From Dorea formicigenerans (lineage in GTDB: Bacteria > Bacillota > Clostridia > Lachnospirales > Lachnospiraceae), in contig NZ_CP102279.1 in NCBI RefSeq assembly GCF_025150245.1, positions 62,001-126,000 of the forward strand: a stretch of DNA of 64,000 bases, written 5' to 3'. The notes under the pieces are model-generated. The model had not been told where the DNA came from. It ran no database searches and was given only the letters and a program-made list of their open reading frames with translations. Below, piece by piece: positions 8,499-16,895 of the stretch; position 1 is the stretch's first letter; each line of letters begins with the position of its first letter. Made by a program: the position numbers and the translations under genes.

Positions 8499-8535
8499 AC
8501 CAGATGCTGTGTTACTGTCCAGCATCTGGTTTTTC
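8499..8535. terminator. Bidirectional terminator between Rpn copy 3 and spmA
   Basis: Perfect 11-bp stem ACCAGATGCTG (8499-8509) / CAGCATCTGGT (8520-8530) followed by TTTTTC on the plus strand. It overlaps the last codons of spmA on the minus strand. Confidence 0.75.
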
Positions 8536-9132
8536 TTTACATTTGCAATATATCACGGCCACTAATGTGCTTACAGCGGTCGCCAGTATGCCGGGTCCGA
8601 CGATGGCAGCAGGATTGATACTGCCGTACTGGCTGCGGTAGGCAATGACATTTACAGGAATGAGCTGCAGGGATGATATATTAATGATAAGAAATGTGCA
8701 CATTTCATTACTGGCGGTTCCAGGAGCGCGCACTTTTCCCGGGAGGTGGTATTTGCGTCGGTCGTCTTCCAGATTTTTCAGTTCTTCCATTGCGTTCAGT
8801 CCGGCAGGTGTCGCAGCCCAGCCAAGTCCTAGAATGTTAGCAATGATATTCGTGGTGATGTGGGTGGCAGCAGGGTGATTGTCCGGAAGATTTGGGAACA
8901 GGAAATGAATCAGTGGCTTCAACTTTCGAGAAAGCTGTTCGATGATGCCGGCTTTTGTTGCAATTTCCATAAGCCCTACCCAGAAGGACATGATACCGAT
9001 CATAGTAATGCACAGCGTGATTGCTTCTTTGGAGGAATCCAGTGCGGCATTGGTGATGTCGGGCATGCGTCCGGTAAATGCGGCGTAGATAATCCCAAGC
9101 ATCATCATACCGCCCCAGAGATAATTGAGCAT
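8512..9132 (-). CDS. spmA: Spore maturation protein A
   Basis: 206 residues, an integral membrane protein of the nucleoside-recognition/gate family. It starts MLNYLWGGMMMLGIIYAAFTG and carries the SpmA-typical stretches FWVGLMEIATKAGIIEQLS, FPNLPDNHPAATHITTN and NILGLGWAATPAGL, plus a C-terminal membrane segment. With SpmB it is needed for spore core dehydration in Bacillus and for heat resistance of clostridial spores. Usually spmA and spmB overlap in one operon; here spmB lies at 10698 on the other strand behind a MATE gene. Its ribosome site GAGG lies inside a 15-bp hairpin (9137-9175). Confidence 0.9.
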   Translation of the reverse strand: MLNYLWGGMMMLGIIYAAFTGRMPDITNAALDSSKEAITLCITMIGIMSFWVGLMEIATKAGIIEQLSRKLKPLIHFLFPNLPDNHPAATHITTNIIANILGLGWAATPAGLNAMEELKNLEDDRRKYHLPGKVRAPGTASNEMCTFLIINISSLQLIPVNVIAYRSQYGSINPAAIVGPGILATAVSTLVAVIYCKCKEKPDAGQ

Positions 9133-9136
9133 AAGA

Positions 9137-9175
9137 AAACCTCATAGTTTTCGCTTTATAAAAACTATGAGGTTT
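9137..9175 (-). promoter_or_regulatory. 15-bp hairpin between the MATE gene and spmA, masking the spmA ribosome site
   Basis: AAACCTCATAGTTTT (9137-9151) and AAAACTATGAGGTTT (9161-9175) are perfect complements with a 9-base loop. Read on the minus strand, the 3' arm contains the only Shine-Dalgarno-like GAGG before the spmA ATG. It may be the MATE terminator (the 3' arm ends GGTTTTCTT), a translational lock on spmA, or both. Confidence 0.6.
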
Positions 9176-9194
9176 GTGTAATAAGTATGTCATA

Positions 9195-10601
9195 TTATTT
9201 TAGAGAATCATCCAGTTTTCTCCACACGGTAAAGATCATCGTGACGAAGCAGGCGGTTCCGCCGATGAAGTTGGAAACCGGCTCGGCAAGAAAGACTCCA
9301 TTTGTTCCAAGTCCGCCTACAGTCGGAAGCCACAGTGTCAGTGGAATGACGATGATTGCCTTTCGCAGCAGGGAGAAGAATACGGCTTGTTTTGCTTTTC
9401 CCAGTGCAGTAAATGTGGACTGTCCGGCAAACTGCAGCGACATCATAAAGATTCCAAAGAAATATAAATGCATCGCAGGTACGCCTTCGGCTAACAATTC
9501 CGGTTCGCTGTTGAACATGTGAATGAAGAAGCGTGGGAAGGCGAGCAGTAATGCCCACATAAAACAGGAAAATAAGATACAGACAATCGTTGTAAATTTG
9601 ATTGCTGATTTTACACGCGCATGTCTTCTAGCACCATAGTTAAAGCTCATGACAGGCTGCGCACCACTTGTAAGACCGGTGACCGGCATGGTAATGATTT
9701 CCCGGACGGAGTTAATAACGGTCATGATTCCAACGTACAGGTCACCACCGTATCTGGAAAGAGTTGCGTTACAGACAATCTGTACCGATCCATTTGTAAT
9801 CGCCATAATAAATCCGGCAAGTCCAAGAGCACAGATTTCCTTTACTAATCGGAAGTTCAGTTTCATATAAGCAAGTGAGAGTGTAAGGATTGCTTTCTTT
9901 CCGGTCAGAAAATGTAATACCCAGATTGCAGAGATTCCTTGCGAAATGATGGTCGCAAGAGCGGCTCCGCGGACTCCCATATGGAGAACGAAGATAAAAA
10001 GAGGGTCAAGGATCAGGTTCAGGACAGCACCGATGGAGACGGTGAGCATTCCGGTCATTCCAAATCCCTGGGCGTTGATAAAATTGTTCATGCCAAGACT
10101 GATCATGACAAAAAGCGTGCCGATAAGGTAGAGGCTGATGTATGCATTTGCATAAGGATAAGTAATATCACTGGCGCCGAACAGGTAAAGCAATGGGCGC
10201 TTGAACAGGTAGCACAAAATCATGAGAATACCGCCGGAAATCAGGAGCATGGAAAAGGAGTTGCCGAGAATTTTCCGGGCGCGCGCAGGTTCACTGGCAC
10301 CTCTTGCCATAGAAAAAAGCGGTGCGCCGCCCATACCGAACAGATTGGTAAAAGCGGTGATGATTGTAATGACCGGCAGAGTCAGACCGATTCCGGTCAG
10401 CGCCTGGGTGGACACGTCTGGGAGATGACCGATGTAAATGCGGTCAATAATGTTGTAAAGGACATTAATGAGCTGCGCAAGCGTCATAGGAATTGCAAGA
10501 CGCAGAATATTTCCAGAGATGCTGCCCTCACCAAAGTCATGAGTGTCCGTAGATTTTGCTTTTGGTAAAGCATTTGTATTATTTTTATGTAAAAGATTCA
10601 A
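9195..10601 (-). CDS. MATE-family multidrug/cation antiporter
   Basis: 468 residues with about 12 membrane segments, the usual MATE size. The conserved start GSISGNILRLAIPMTLAQLINVL... is followed by YNIIDRIYIGHLP, which is typical of the bacterial DinF/NorM-like group. The start is taken as the TTG opposite 10601 (MNLLHKNN), 9 bases after AGGAAG; the frame stays open 31 codons further upstream but without a ribosome site. MATE proteins export drugs or metabolites using Na+ or H+. It is inserted between spmA and spmB; no role in sporulation is implied by sequence. Confidence 0.85.
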   Translation of the reverse strand: MNLLHKNNTNALPKAKSTDTHDFGEGSISGNILRLAIPMTLAQLINVLYNIIDRIYIGHLPDVSTQALTGIGLTLPVITIITAFTNLFGMGGAPLFSMARGASEPARARKILGNSFSMLLISGGILMILCYLFKRPLLYLFGASDITYPYANAYISLYLIGTLFVMISLGMNNFINAQGFGMTGMLTVSIGAVLNLILDPLFIFVLHMGVRGAALATIISQGISAIWVLHFLTGKKAILTLSLAYMKLNFRLVKEICALGLAGFIMAITNGSVQIVCNATLSRYGGDLYVGIMTVINSVREIITMPVTGLTSGAQPVMSFNYGARRHARVKSAIKFTTIVCILFSCFMWALLLAFPRFFIHMFNSEPELLAEGVPAMHLYFFGIFMMSLQFAGQSTFTALGKAKQAVFFSLLRKAIIVIPLTLWLPTVGGLGTNGVFLAEPVSNFIGGTACFVTMIFTVWRKLDDSLK

Positions 10602-10621
10602 TTTCGGAAACTTCCTTTCTG

Positions 10622-10659
10622 ATGCCGGTATGGATTTTATCCCACCGGCATAATATACA
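10622..10659. promoter_or_regulatory. Divergent intergenic region between the MATE gene and spmB: inverted repeat and possible sporulation -10
   Basis: ATGCCGGT (10622-10629) and ACCGGCAT (10644-10651) form an 8-bp inverted repeat. CATAATATA overlaps its right end and resembles the -10 of SigE/SigG promoters (CATAnnnTA); a convincing -35 is not visible. This is the likely promoter zone for spmB, on weak evidence. Confidence 0.35.
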
Positions 10660-10697
10660 ACAGATAGTATAGGGCAAGCAAAAGGAGAATTCAAGAA

Positions 10698-11225
10698 TTG
10701 AAACTATTTCTTTACCTGTCGGATTTTATTGTACCACTCATGATATTCGGGATTATCTGTTACGGAATTACAATGAAAATTCCAGTTTATGACACATTTG
10801 TAAAAGGAGCGAAGGACGGATTTTTGACTGTTATCAAAATTATGCCGACTATGGTAGGGCTTATGGTAGCAGTCGGAGTACTAAGAGCATCCGGATTTCT
10901 GGAATTTCTGGCACAAATGATTGGAAAAGTTACACAATATATCGGATTTCCGGGCGAATTAGTTCCACTCACGATAATAAAGATGTTCTCCTCGTCCGCA
11001 GCGACAGGATTACTCCTTGATGTCTACAAAGAGTACGGGACAGATTCCTATCTGGGACTTGTGGCATCCATCAGCATGTCCTGCACAGAAACAATATTTT
11101 ACACTATGAGCGTTTACTTCATGACCGCAAAAGTAACAAAAACAAGATACACACTGCCAGGAGCATTACTGGCAACACTCGCCGGATTGGCGGCCAGCGT
11201 AGTACTAGGGGGCGTAGTAAAATAG
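10698..11225 (+). CDS. spmB: Spore maturation protein B
   Basis: 175 residues from a TTG start, with AAAAGGAG upstream. It is a membrane protein of the same gate family as SpmA: FIVPLMIFGIICYGI, the core KGAKDGFLTVIKIMPTMVGL, GVLRASGFLEFL and the conserved SSSAATGLLLD and SCTETIFYTMSVYF. It partners SpmA in spore core dehydration. It is divergent from the MATE/spmA side, an unusual split of a normally contiguous spmAB pair. A decayed palindrome (11228) and the Wadjet-type operon follow. Confidence 0.9.
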   Translation: MKLFLYLSDFIVPLMIFGIICYGITMKIPVYDTFVKGAKDGFLTVIKIMPTMVGLMVAVGVLRASGFLEFLAQMIGKVTQYIGFPGELVPLTIIKMFSSSAATGLLLDVYKEYGTDSYLGLVASISMSCTETIFYTMSVYFMTAKVTKTRYTLPGALLATLAGLAASVVLGGVVK

Positions 11226-11227
11226 AA

Positions 11228-11263
11228 AAGTTACGGTAGAAAACGCAGAATAACTACGTCCCC
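11228..11263. repeat. Decayed ACGTCCC palindrome
   Basis: AAGTTACGGTAG (11228-11239) and CTACGTCCCC resemble the arms of the intact hairpin at 40402-40444 (AGTTAGGGACGTAG / CTACGTCCCTAACT). The -35 of the next operon (TTGCTC, 11270) lies right at its edge. Confidence 0.4.
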
Positions 11264-11269
11264 AAAAGG

Positions 11270-11298
11270 TTGCTCTTAGGGGCAAAATTCGGTATACT
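11270..11298 (+). promoter_or_regulatory. SigA-type promoter of the JetABC-like operon
   Basis: TTGCTC (11270-11275), 17-base spacer, TATACT (11293-11298). The first gene starts at 11342 behind AGGAGG. Confidence 0.6.
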
Positions 11299-11341
11299 AA
11301 TAGGAGCAAATCCCGTGTGTTTGTGGGTGAAGGAGGAACGA

Positions 11342-12805
11342 ATGAATCTGATCAGTCGGATTCCGAAGGATTTTTACAAGGTATTCGGAAGTAAATATAT
11401 GGAATTCTATATGCAGTTTCTTGTGGCGGTTTACGAAGAGAGCAGCCAGTCGTATTCGCTTTTGGGGTTGACTGAGGGCGAGTGTCAGGCGATTATGAAT
11501 GAGCAGCTTGCCCGTATGACGTTAGACTGGAGTGAGGAGCGTTTTGATGAGGAAGGGGAGCTTTTGACGCGGTCGAACATGGCGATGATAAGTTTACGGC
11601 ATTTTGAAGACTGGGGATGGCTTAGACGTGACTATGACGAAACGCTAAACAGCTATGTAGTATCTTTCCCGGAGTATAGTCAGTTGTATGTGGAGTTGTT
11701 CCGTAATCTTTATAGTGATGAGGACAGCAAGGAGCGCGAGAGTGTGCTGGCAGTGTACAGTCACCTTTATACATATAGTTCGGATCGGGAGAAGAATAAT
11801 GATATCCTGAAAAGTGCACTGCATACGTCAAGATCCCTGCTTCAGATGCTGGCAAATATGCAGGAAGGAATGCGCGGATATTTTGATGAATTATCGAGCC
11901 AGCGAAGTTTTTTAGGAATCCAGGAAGTTCTTGTAAAGGAAATCAACAATAGTGACAGCCAGAAATATGCGATTTTGACGACAACCGACAGCTTTTATCG
12001 TTACAAGGAAGCGGTCAAAGAGCTGATAGAGAAGAATCTTGGGGAAAATGAGACAAGGCGCGAAGGTTTTGTGGAAAAGCTCCGGGATATTCAAGTTCAG
12101 CTGGCGCGAGAGGAGCAGGAGAAGTCTGAAGAACGAAATGTGCAGAATAAGCTGAGCATTCAGCGTTACCGCCTGGAGCGGGCAGTGAAGCTCTGTGACG
12201 AAGCGAATGAAATGTTGTACCGCATTTCCAGAGAGTTCGATGCCATTGAGCGAAGATACAATATGCTGATTGAGCAGAAGACTGTATTTGCAAGCCGGGC
12301 TGCTGCGAGAATCCGGTACATTTTGATGGAAGGCGCGGTCGAGGAAGATCAGACAATTGCCTTTGTAAATCTTCTGACTCAGAGTGAAAAATGTGATGAA
12401 ATTTTGGACAAGCTGTCTCAGAAAATGAAGCTGACCGAACCATACCGTGTGATGAACGAAAAGAGTCTGTATCAGAGACGTGACCGGAAAAAAGAAGCAT
12501 TTGTACCGCAGGCGGTGACAGAGGTAACAGAACAGGCAGATTCGGAAGAAATGAATGAGTATGTTCTGAAGCCGCTTTACACGCAGAAGGAAATCCGAGA
12601 GTTCCGGAAACAAAACGAGCAGGATGGAAACTTTATTGTGACGAAAGACACAGTAAAATCCATGGAAGATCTGGAAAAGCTGTTTCTTGTTTGGCAGGAT
12701 GCTACGGAAGTTGCGGAAGGAACAGAAGAGATTGAGGTCGGAGAAGAACTTGAGAACGAGAATGGTCTGAGATTCTCTAAGCTTGTGATTAAAAAATCTC
12801 AGTAA
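11342..12805 (+). CDS. Wadjet JetA-like (DUF5716) kleisin subunit of an SMC complex
   Basis: 487 residues from the ATG at 11342 (AGGAGGAACGA directly upstream); an in-frame start at 11270 lies in the promoter. The N-terminal winged-helix-like part (LISRIPKDFYKVFGSKYMEFY, MISLRHFEDWGWLRRDYDE) and the long helical middle (HTSRSLLQMLANMQEGMRGY) fit the DUF5716/JetA family, the MukF/MksF-like kleisin that links the two SMC heads. The C-terminal 80 residues are acidic. It leads a tight operon with a MukE-like and a MukB-like protein. Wadjet complexes recognise and cut circular plasmids with the nuclease JetD, which is absent here. Confidence 0.8.
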   Translation: MNLISRIPKDFYKVFGSKYMEFYMQFLVAVYEESSQSYSLLGLTEGECQAIMNEQLARMTLDWSEERFDEEGELLTRSNMAMISLRHFEDWGWLRRDYDETLNSYVVSFPEYSQLYVELFRNLYSDEDSKERESVLAVYSHLYTYSSDREKNNDILKSALHTSRSLLQMLANMQEGMRGYFDELSSQRSFLGIQEVLVKEINNSDSQKYAILTTTDSFYRYKEAVKELIEKNLGENETRREGFVEKLRDIQVQLAREEQEKSEERNVQNKLSIQRYRLERAVKLCDEANEMLYRISREFDAIERRYNMLIEQKTVFASRAAARIRYILMEGAVEEDQTIAFVNLLTQSEKCDEILDKLSQKMKLTEPYRVMNEKSLYQRRDRKKEAFVPQAVTEVTEQADSEEMNEYVLKPLYTQKEIREFRKQNEQDGNFIVTKDTVKSMEDLEKLFLVWQDATEVAEGTEEIEVGEELENENGLRFSKLVIKKSQ

Positions 12806-12882
12806 TCATCAGGTGTAAATATCATAGATGGGGGCTTGTGCCCCAACATCATAATAAGAAAGACAAGGATAAGGGAAAACAT

Positions 12883-13527
12883 ATGGTAAATTATATGGAA
12901 GAATTGTCTGTGACAGAGGCGGAGAATCTGAAGAAAACCATTTCCGCGCTGTTTCGGCAGACATGCATTTTACAAGTAAAATACGATCCGGTCACATTAA
13001 CGCCGAGGGATAACCTTCACTATGAAATCTGTGTGAGACACCGGAAATTTATAGAAGACTATCTGTCCGTACTTGGGTGCGAACTGGTACACGACCCACA
13101 GGAACACATTTTCAGGCTGACCGGGGAAGGCGTGGCTGTGGAACGTTTGAATGTGACGGCTACGAAGATCATTCTTCTTATTAAAATAATCTATCGGGAT
13201 AAGATTCTCGGCGAAGGTCTGAATGCGACAGTGACGAATCTGGCGGAGATCCGTGAGTATGGAAAGAACACGAATCTGATCAATGAGAAGCTGACTATGG
13301 CAGAGTGGAAAGACGCGCTGTATGTTATGAGCAAGCATCAGATCATCGAGGTGCCGGGCGCGATTCAGAACGTAGAAGATCAGACGAAGATTTACATTTA
13401 CAGCACAATTAATCTGTATTGCAGTGGTGTAGATATTCAGGCATTGATGAAAGAATATGTTGATGAGGAAGGCGGTGCAGAAGTTGAAGCAGGCGAAGAA
13501 GATATTTACAAGAATGCTGATGAATAA
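12883..13527 (+). CDS. Wadjet JetB-like (DUF4194) MukE/MksE-type subunit
   Basis: 214 residues from the ATG at 12883, with AAGGGA six bases upstream; a GTG at 12838 would add 15 lysine- and histidine-rich residues and is less likely. The protein has the DUF4194 pattern: an N-terminal EAENLKKTISALFRQTCIL, the winged-helix region YEICVRHRKFIEDYLSVLG, and the ending YIYSTINLYCSGVDIQALMKE. MukE-type subunits bind the kleisin and regulate the ATPase. The last 71 bases overlap the next gene, implying translational coupling. Confidence 0.8.
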   Translation: MVNYMEELSVTEAENLKKTISALFRQTCILQVKYDPVTLTPRDNLHYEICVRHRKFIEDYLSVLGCELVHDPQEHIFRLTGEGVAVERLNVTATKIILLIKIIYRDKILGEGLNATVTNLAEIREYGKNTNLINEKLTMAEWKDALYVMSKHQIIEVPGAIQNVEDQTKIYIYSTINLYCSGVDIQALMKEYVDEEGGAEVEAGEEDIYKNADE

Positions 13528-16500
13528 TTGGGGCGGTGTCAGCCACAAGGTCATGGAGTTCCATGAGTATGTGAATCTGTTCAGTGGTAAGAGTGGCTCT
13601 GGAAAATCAACAGTTATGGATGCCATTCAAGTCGTTCTGTACGGAAGTATTTCTGCTACATTTCTAAATAAGGCGGCGGACGATGCGAAGAACCGCCGAA
13701 GTGTGCTCAGTTACCTGCGAGGTGCGCAGAAAGACGGCTCTTACAATCGTGATGGACAGGACTTCTGCTCTCAGATCGTACTGGAGATATTTGACACCGG
13801 AACGAAGGTGAGCACTTGTATCGGTGTTGCATTCGAAGTTGGAAAAAATGATACTGATATCCGAAAGTATACATTTTTCAGCCATTCCGGGAAAATTCCG
13901 GAGGACGAGTATCTGACGGAGAAAGATGTGCCATATACAATTGCAGGACTCAGAAAGCTTGTGGAAAAGCGGGTGGAATCTTCGGACAATCGTGGACGAG
14001 GTGATGTGAATCGCCTTTATCCGTCAAAAGAGGCATATCTGAAAACGGTTTATGATGTGATCTTTGGATATGTGGAGCCGGGGCGCATGATGACCATGGA
14101 AAAGAGTGCGATTGCCCTTCGCATGACAAATGGAACGGGTCAGTTTATCCGTGATTATATGTTCCCGAAGAGTAAGGAGGACACGGTTTCGACCATCAGT
14201 GACCAGCTTGGTGCGTACCGTGAGATCAAAGAGCGTGTGGAAGACCTGGAGAATCGGATCCATCTTCTGGATGAGATCAGCCGGCAGAATCTGGCACTTC
14301 AGACGACGCGTGCGGATAAGATCCATGTGGAACAGGTGTTAAAATATATTGATATTGAAAGCTTCAAGACGAAGATTGAGGCGAGAAGTCAGGATCTTAT
14401 GGATATCAATGAGAAGATTCGTGCCAGAGAAAAACAGCAGAATGAGAATAATGAGAAAAAGACACAGCTTACGAACGCACTTGTTGAGGTAGAAGCGGAA
14501 CTAAAATCCAGTGATTATGGTCAGAAGGAGAAGGAGCTGAAGAGTCTTAAGGAGACCATCAAGCTTCTGGCCCGCAACAGTGAGCAGTGGCGCGAGGTTG
14601 TAAAAGGACTTGCCCGCTGGGAGGAAGATGAAGAGATCAGTGCCTATGTGAGCAATCCGGCACTTCAGAGGATTGATGAGATCAAGTCGGGAAATGTTTC
14701 AAAGGAAGCAATTGAGAAGCTAAAGAAACAACTAAGTGACGCGCTGGAGAGCATTAATGAAGAAGTTGATGAAATCGGTACAAGAATCAGTCAGAACCGC
14801 AAGGATTTGAAAGAGAAAAAGGAAATGGTGGAGGATCTGAAAAACGACCGCAAACCGTACCGAAAAGAGTTGAAACAGGCAAGGCAGGAGTTACAGAACC
14901 GTCTGAGCACACAATATGGAAGAACCATTCACGTCAACATTTTCGCAGACCTTTTTGATATTACAGATGAGAAGTGGAAAAATGCGATTGAAGGTCGTAT
15001 GGGGCGTGTGAAACACAGTCTTGTGACCGCACCGGAGTACGCCCTTGATGCAGCGAAAGTATTTCGTAAGCTTCAATATCTTGGTGGGATTGATGAAGTA
15101 GATCTGTTAGATACGGCCGCAATTGTGAAGTCCGAGCCAAAAGTTCATGACAATTCGATCTATGAGGCTGTTCATGCAGAAGAACCATACGTGGACCAGT
15201 GCCTGCGCCGTTATCTCGGAAGAATTGCCAAATGCGAGACAGAGGAGGAACTCCGTGCTTCCGGAAATGGTGTGACAGCCGACTGTTATTCTTATAATAA
15301 TTACATTTTCCGTCATTTGAAGAAAAATGATTACGAAAAATATGCCTGCATTGGAACGAAGGTTTCTAAGGCAAAGCTTCGTGAAATGGAAGATGAGGTT
15401 CTGAAGCTGAGTGAAGAAATATTGCAAGATCAGCAGATGCAGCAAAGTCTGAAAGCAGCCCAGGGATTTGAGCGGCTGAACCAAAGCACAGATCAGATTC
15501 TGCATTTGGCCGGGGCAGGCGAAGAACTGCAGACATTTTACGAGAAACAGGATCAGCTGGAGAAGGAACTGAGAGAGCTTCGTGAAGGAAGCAGAACTGC
15601 GGAACTCAATCAGCAGAAGACAGAATTAGAAGTAAAAATCCGGGAAATTGAGAAGATATCTGAACAGCTTCAGAAAGAAGTACTGGGCTTTGCCAAGACA
15701 CAGGGACAGGCAGAGCAGGATATCGTGAATTTCCAGAATCGTATGGATTTCCTGATGCAGGGATTTGTGCTGAATGAAGAACTGCAGACCGAAGTCCAGG
15801 AAGCGTTAAAGATACAATCCGAGCAGACGTACCGACGTAAGAAGAGCAAAGAATCTGAAGATCTGATGAAGCAGGAAGAGGAAGTACGCGATCTTCTGAC
15901 CCGTGCGAGAAATCAGTTCAATCAGGCATATCCATCCTATGGACTGACAGGTGTAGAACACGAAAATGTTTCTTATGACAGGATTTTGAATCAATGCAGA
16001 CAGGACTTTGAGCCGAAGTATAAAGATGAATTTCAGAAACAGTATGATTTGATCTACCATACGCTTCGTGAAAATGTAATCGCGACGATCCACGGTGAAA
16101 TCAAAGCGGCATACCGTCACAGGAAAGAAATCAACCGTATGCTGGCAAAGATTAAATTCTCTGACAGTATTTACCAGATTGATATTCTTCCGGCAGAAAA
16201 TGAAAATGGACAGTTCTATGAGATGCTGATGGCACCGGAATTGGATAGCAAAGTGCTGGACGATGATGGTTTCGACGGACAGATCACGCTTGGCGAAGAC
16301 ACATTTTATCAGAAGTACGAGCAACAGATCCTGCGCCTGACAGAGAAATTCATGCCTCCGAAAGACGAAGATGCCAAGTCCTTAAGCCAGCACCGTCAGC
16401 AGATGGAGCAGTACGTGGATTACCGGAATTATCTGACCTTCAGTATGTACGAACGAGTGGAAGATGAAGATGGAAATGTGAAGAAAAATGCGGTCGATGA

Positions 16501-16846
16501 CATGGCAGGGCGTGATTCCGGAGGAGAAGGACAGAACCCGAAATATGTGGCACTTCTGGCAGGATTTGCAATGCTTTATATGCAGCAGACAAACCGCGAT
16601 TCCAAGATAAGACTGGTACTTTTGGATGAAGCATTTTCCAAAATGGACAAAGAACGAAGTGAAGTCTGCTTGCACTACGCAAGAGAACTGGAATTGCAGT
16701 TGATCGTGTGCGTACCGGACGAGCGGCTGCAGTCCTTGATCCGAAATGTGGACAGTGTGTACGGATTTAGAAGATATCAGAATCAGGTAAGTATGATGCA
16801 TATCGATAAAGGAGAATATCTGGATATGATAGAGGGGAAGATTTGA
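13457..16846 (+). CDS. Wadjet JetC-like (MukB/MksB-type) SMC ATPase
   Basis: 1129 residues. Walker A GKSGSGKST at 44-52, ABC signature SGGEGQ near 1021-1026 and Walker B RLVLLDEAFSKMD near 1052 show a complete SMC-type head. Two long coiled-coil arms (about 250-470 and 640-800) flank a hinge-like globular part (YGRTIHVNIFADLFDI onward). The start at 13457 is preferred although it overlaps jetB by 71 bases, because the residues before MLMNNWGG belong to the conserved first strand; starts at 13514 or 13520 would cut into it. It should form a DNA-loop-extruding complex with the two preceding proteins. A strong hairpin follows the stop codon. Confidence 0.85.
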   Translation: MLMRKAVQKLKQAKKIFTRMLMNNWGGVSHKVMEFHEYVNLFSGKSGSGKSTVMDAIQVVLYGSISATFLNKAADDAKNRRSVLSYLRGAQKDGSYNRDGQDFCSQIVLEIFDTGTKVSTCIGVAFEVGKNDTDIRKYTFFSHSGKIPEDEYLTEKDVPYTIAGLRKLVEKRVESSDNRGRGDVNRLYPSKEAYLKTVYDVIFGYVEPGRMMTMEKSAIALRMTNGTGQFIRDYMFPKSKEDTVSTISDQLGAYREIKERVEDLENRIHLLDEISRQNLALQTTRADKIHVEQVLKYIDIESFKTKIEARSQDLMDINEKIRAREKQQNENNEKKTQLTNALVEVEAELKSSDYGQKEKELKSLKETIKLLARNSEQWREVVKGLARWEEDEEISAYVSNPALQRIDEIKSGNVSKEAIEKLKKQLSDALESINEEVDEIGTRISQNRKDLKEKKEMVEDLKNDRKPYRKELKQARQELQNRLSTQYGRTIHVNIFADLFDITDEKWKNAIEGRMGRVKHSLVTAPEYALDAAKVFRKLQYLGGIDEVDLLDTAAIVKSEPKVHDNSIYEAVHAEEPYVDQCLRRYLGRIAKCETEEELRASGNGVTADCYSYNNYIFRHLKKNDYEKYACIGTKVSKAKLREMEDEVLKLSEEILQDQQMQQSLKAAQGFERLNQSTDQILHLAGAGEELQTFYEKQDQLEKELRELREGSRTAELNQQKTELEVKIREIEKISEQLQKEVLGFAKTQGQAEQDIVNFQNRMDFLMQGFVLNEELQTEVQEALKIQSEQTYRRKKSKESEDLMKQEEEVRDLLTRARNQFNQAYPSYGLTGVEHENVSYDRILNQCRQDFEPKYKDEFQKQYDLIYHTLRENVIATIHGEIKAAYRHRKEINRMLAKIKFSDSIYQIDILPAENENGQFYEMLMAPELDSKVLDDDGFDGQITLGEDTFYQKYEQQILRLTEKFMPPKDEDAKSLSQHRQQMEQYVDYRNYLTFSMYERVEDEDGNVKKNAVDDMAGRDSGGEGQNPKYVALLAGFAMLYMQQTNRDSKIRLVLLDEAFSKMDKERSEVCLHYARELELQLIVCVPDERLQSLIRNVDSVYGFRRYQNQVSMMHIDKGEYLDMIEGKI

Positions 16847-16868
16847 CTCGTATGAGTCAAATCTTCCC
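16835..16868. terminator. 15-bp hairpin closing the JetABC-like operon
   Basis: GGGAAGATTTGACTC (16835-16849) and GAGTCAAATCTTCCC (16854-16868) are perfectly complementary around a GTAT loop. It overlaps the jetC stop and stands 27 bases from the converging DUF885 gene, so it probably serves both strands although neither side has a long T-run. Confidence 0.6.
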
Positions 16869-16895
16869 TTGAAACTTTCCCCTGAAACTCTTCCG

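Noticed and set aside
11270-11341. N-terminal extension of the JetA-like gene
   Set aside because: It falls in the promoter (-35 at 11270, -10 at 11293); AGGAGG is placed for the ATG at 11342.
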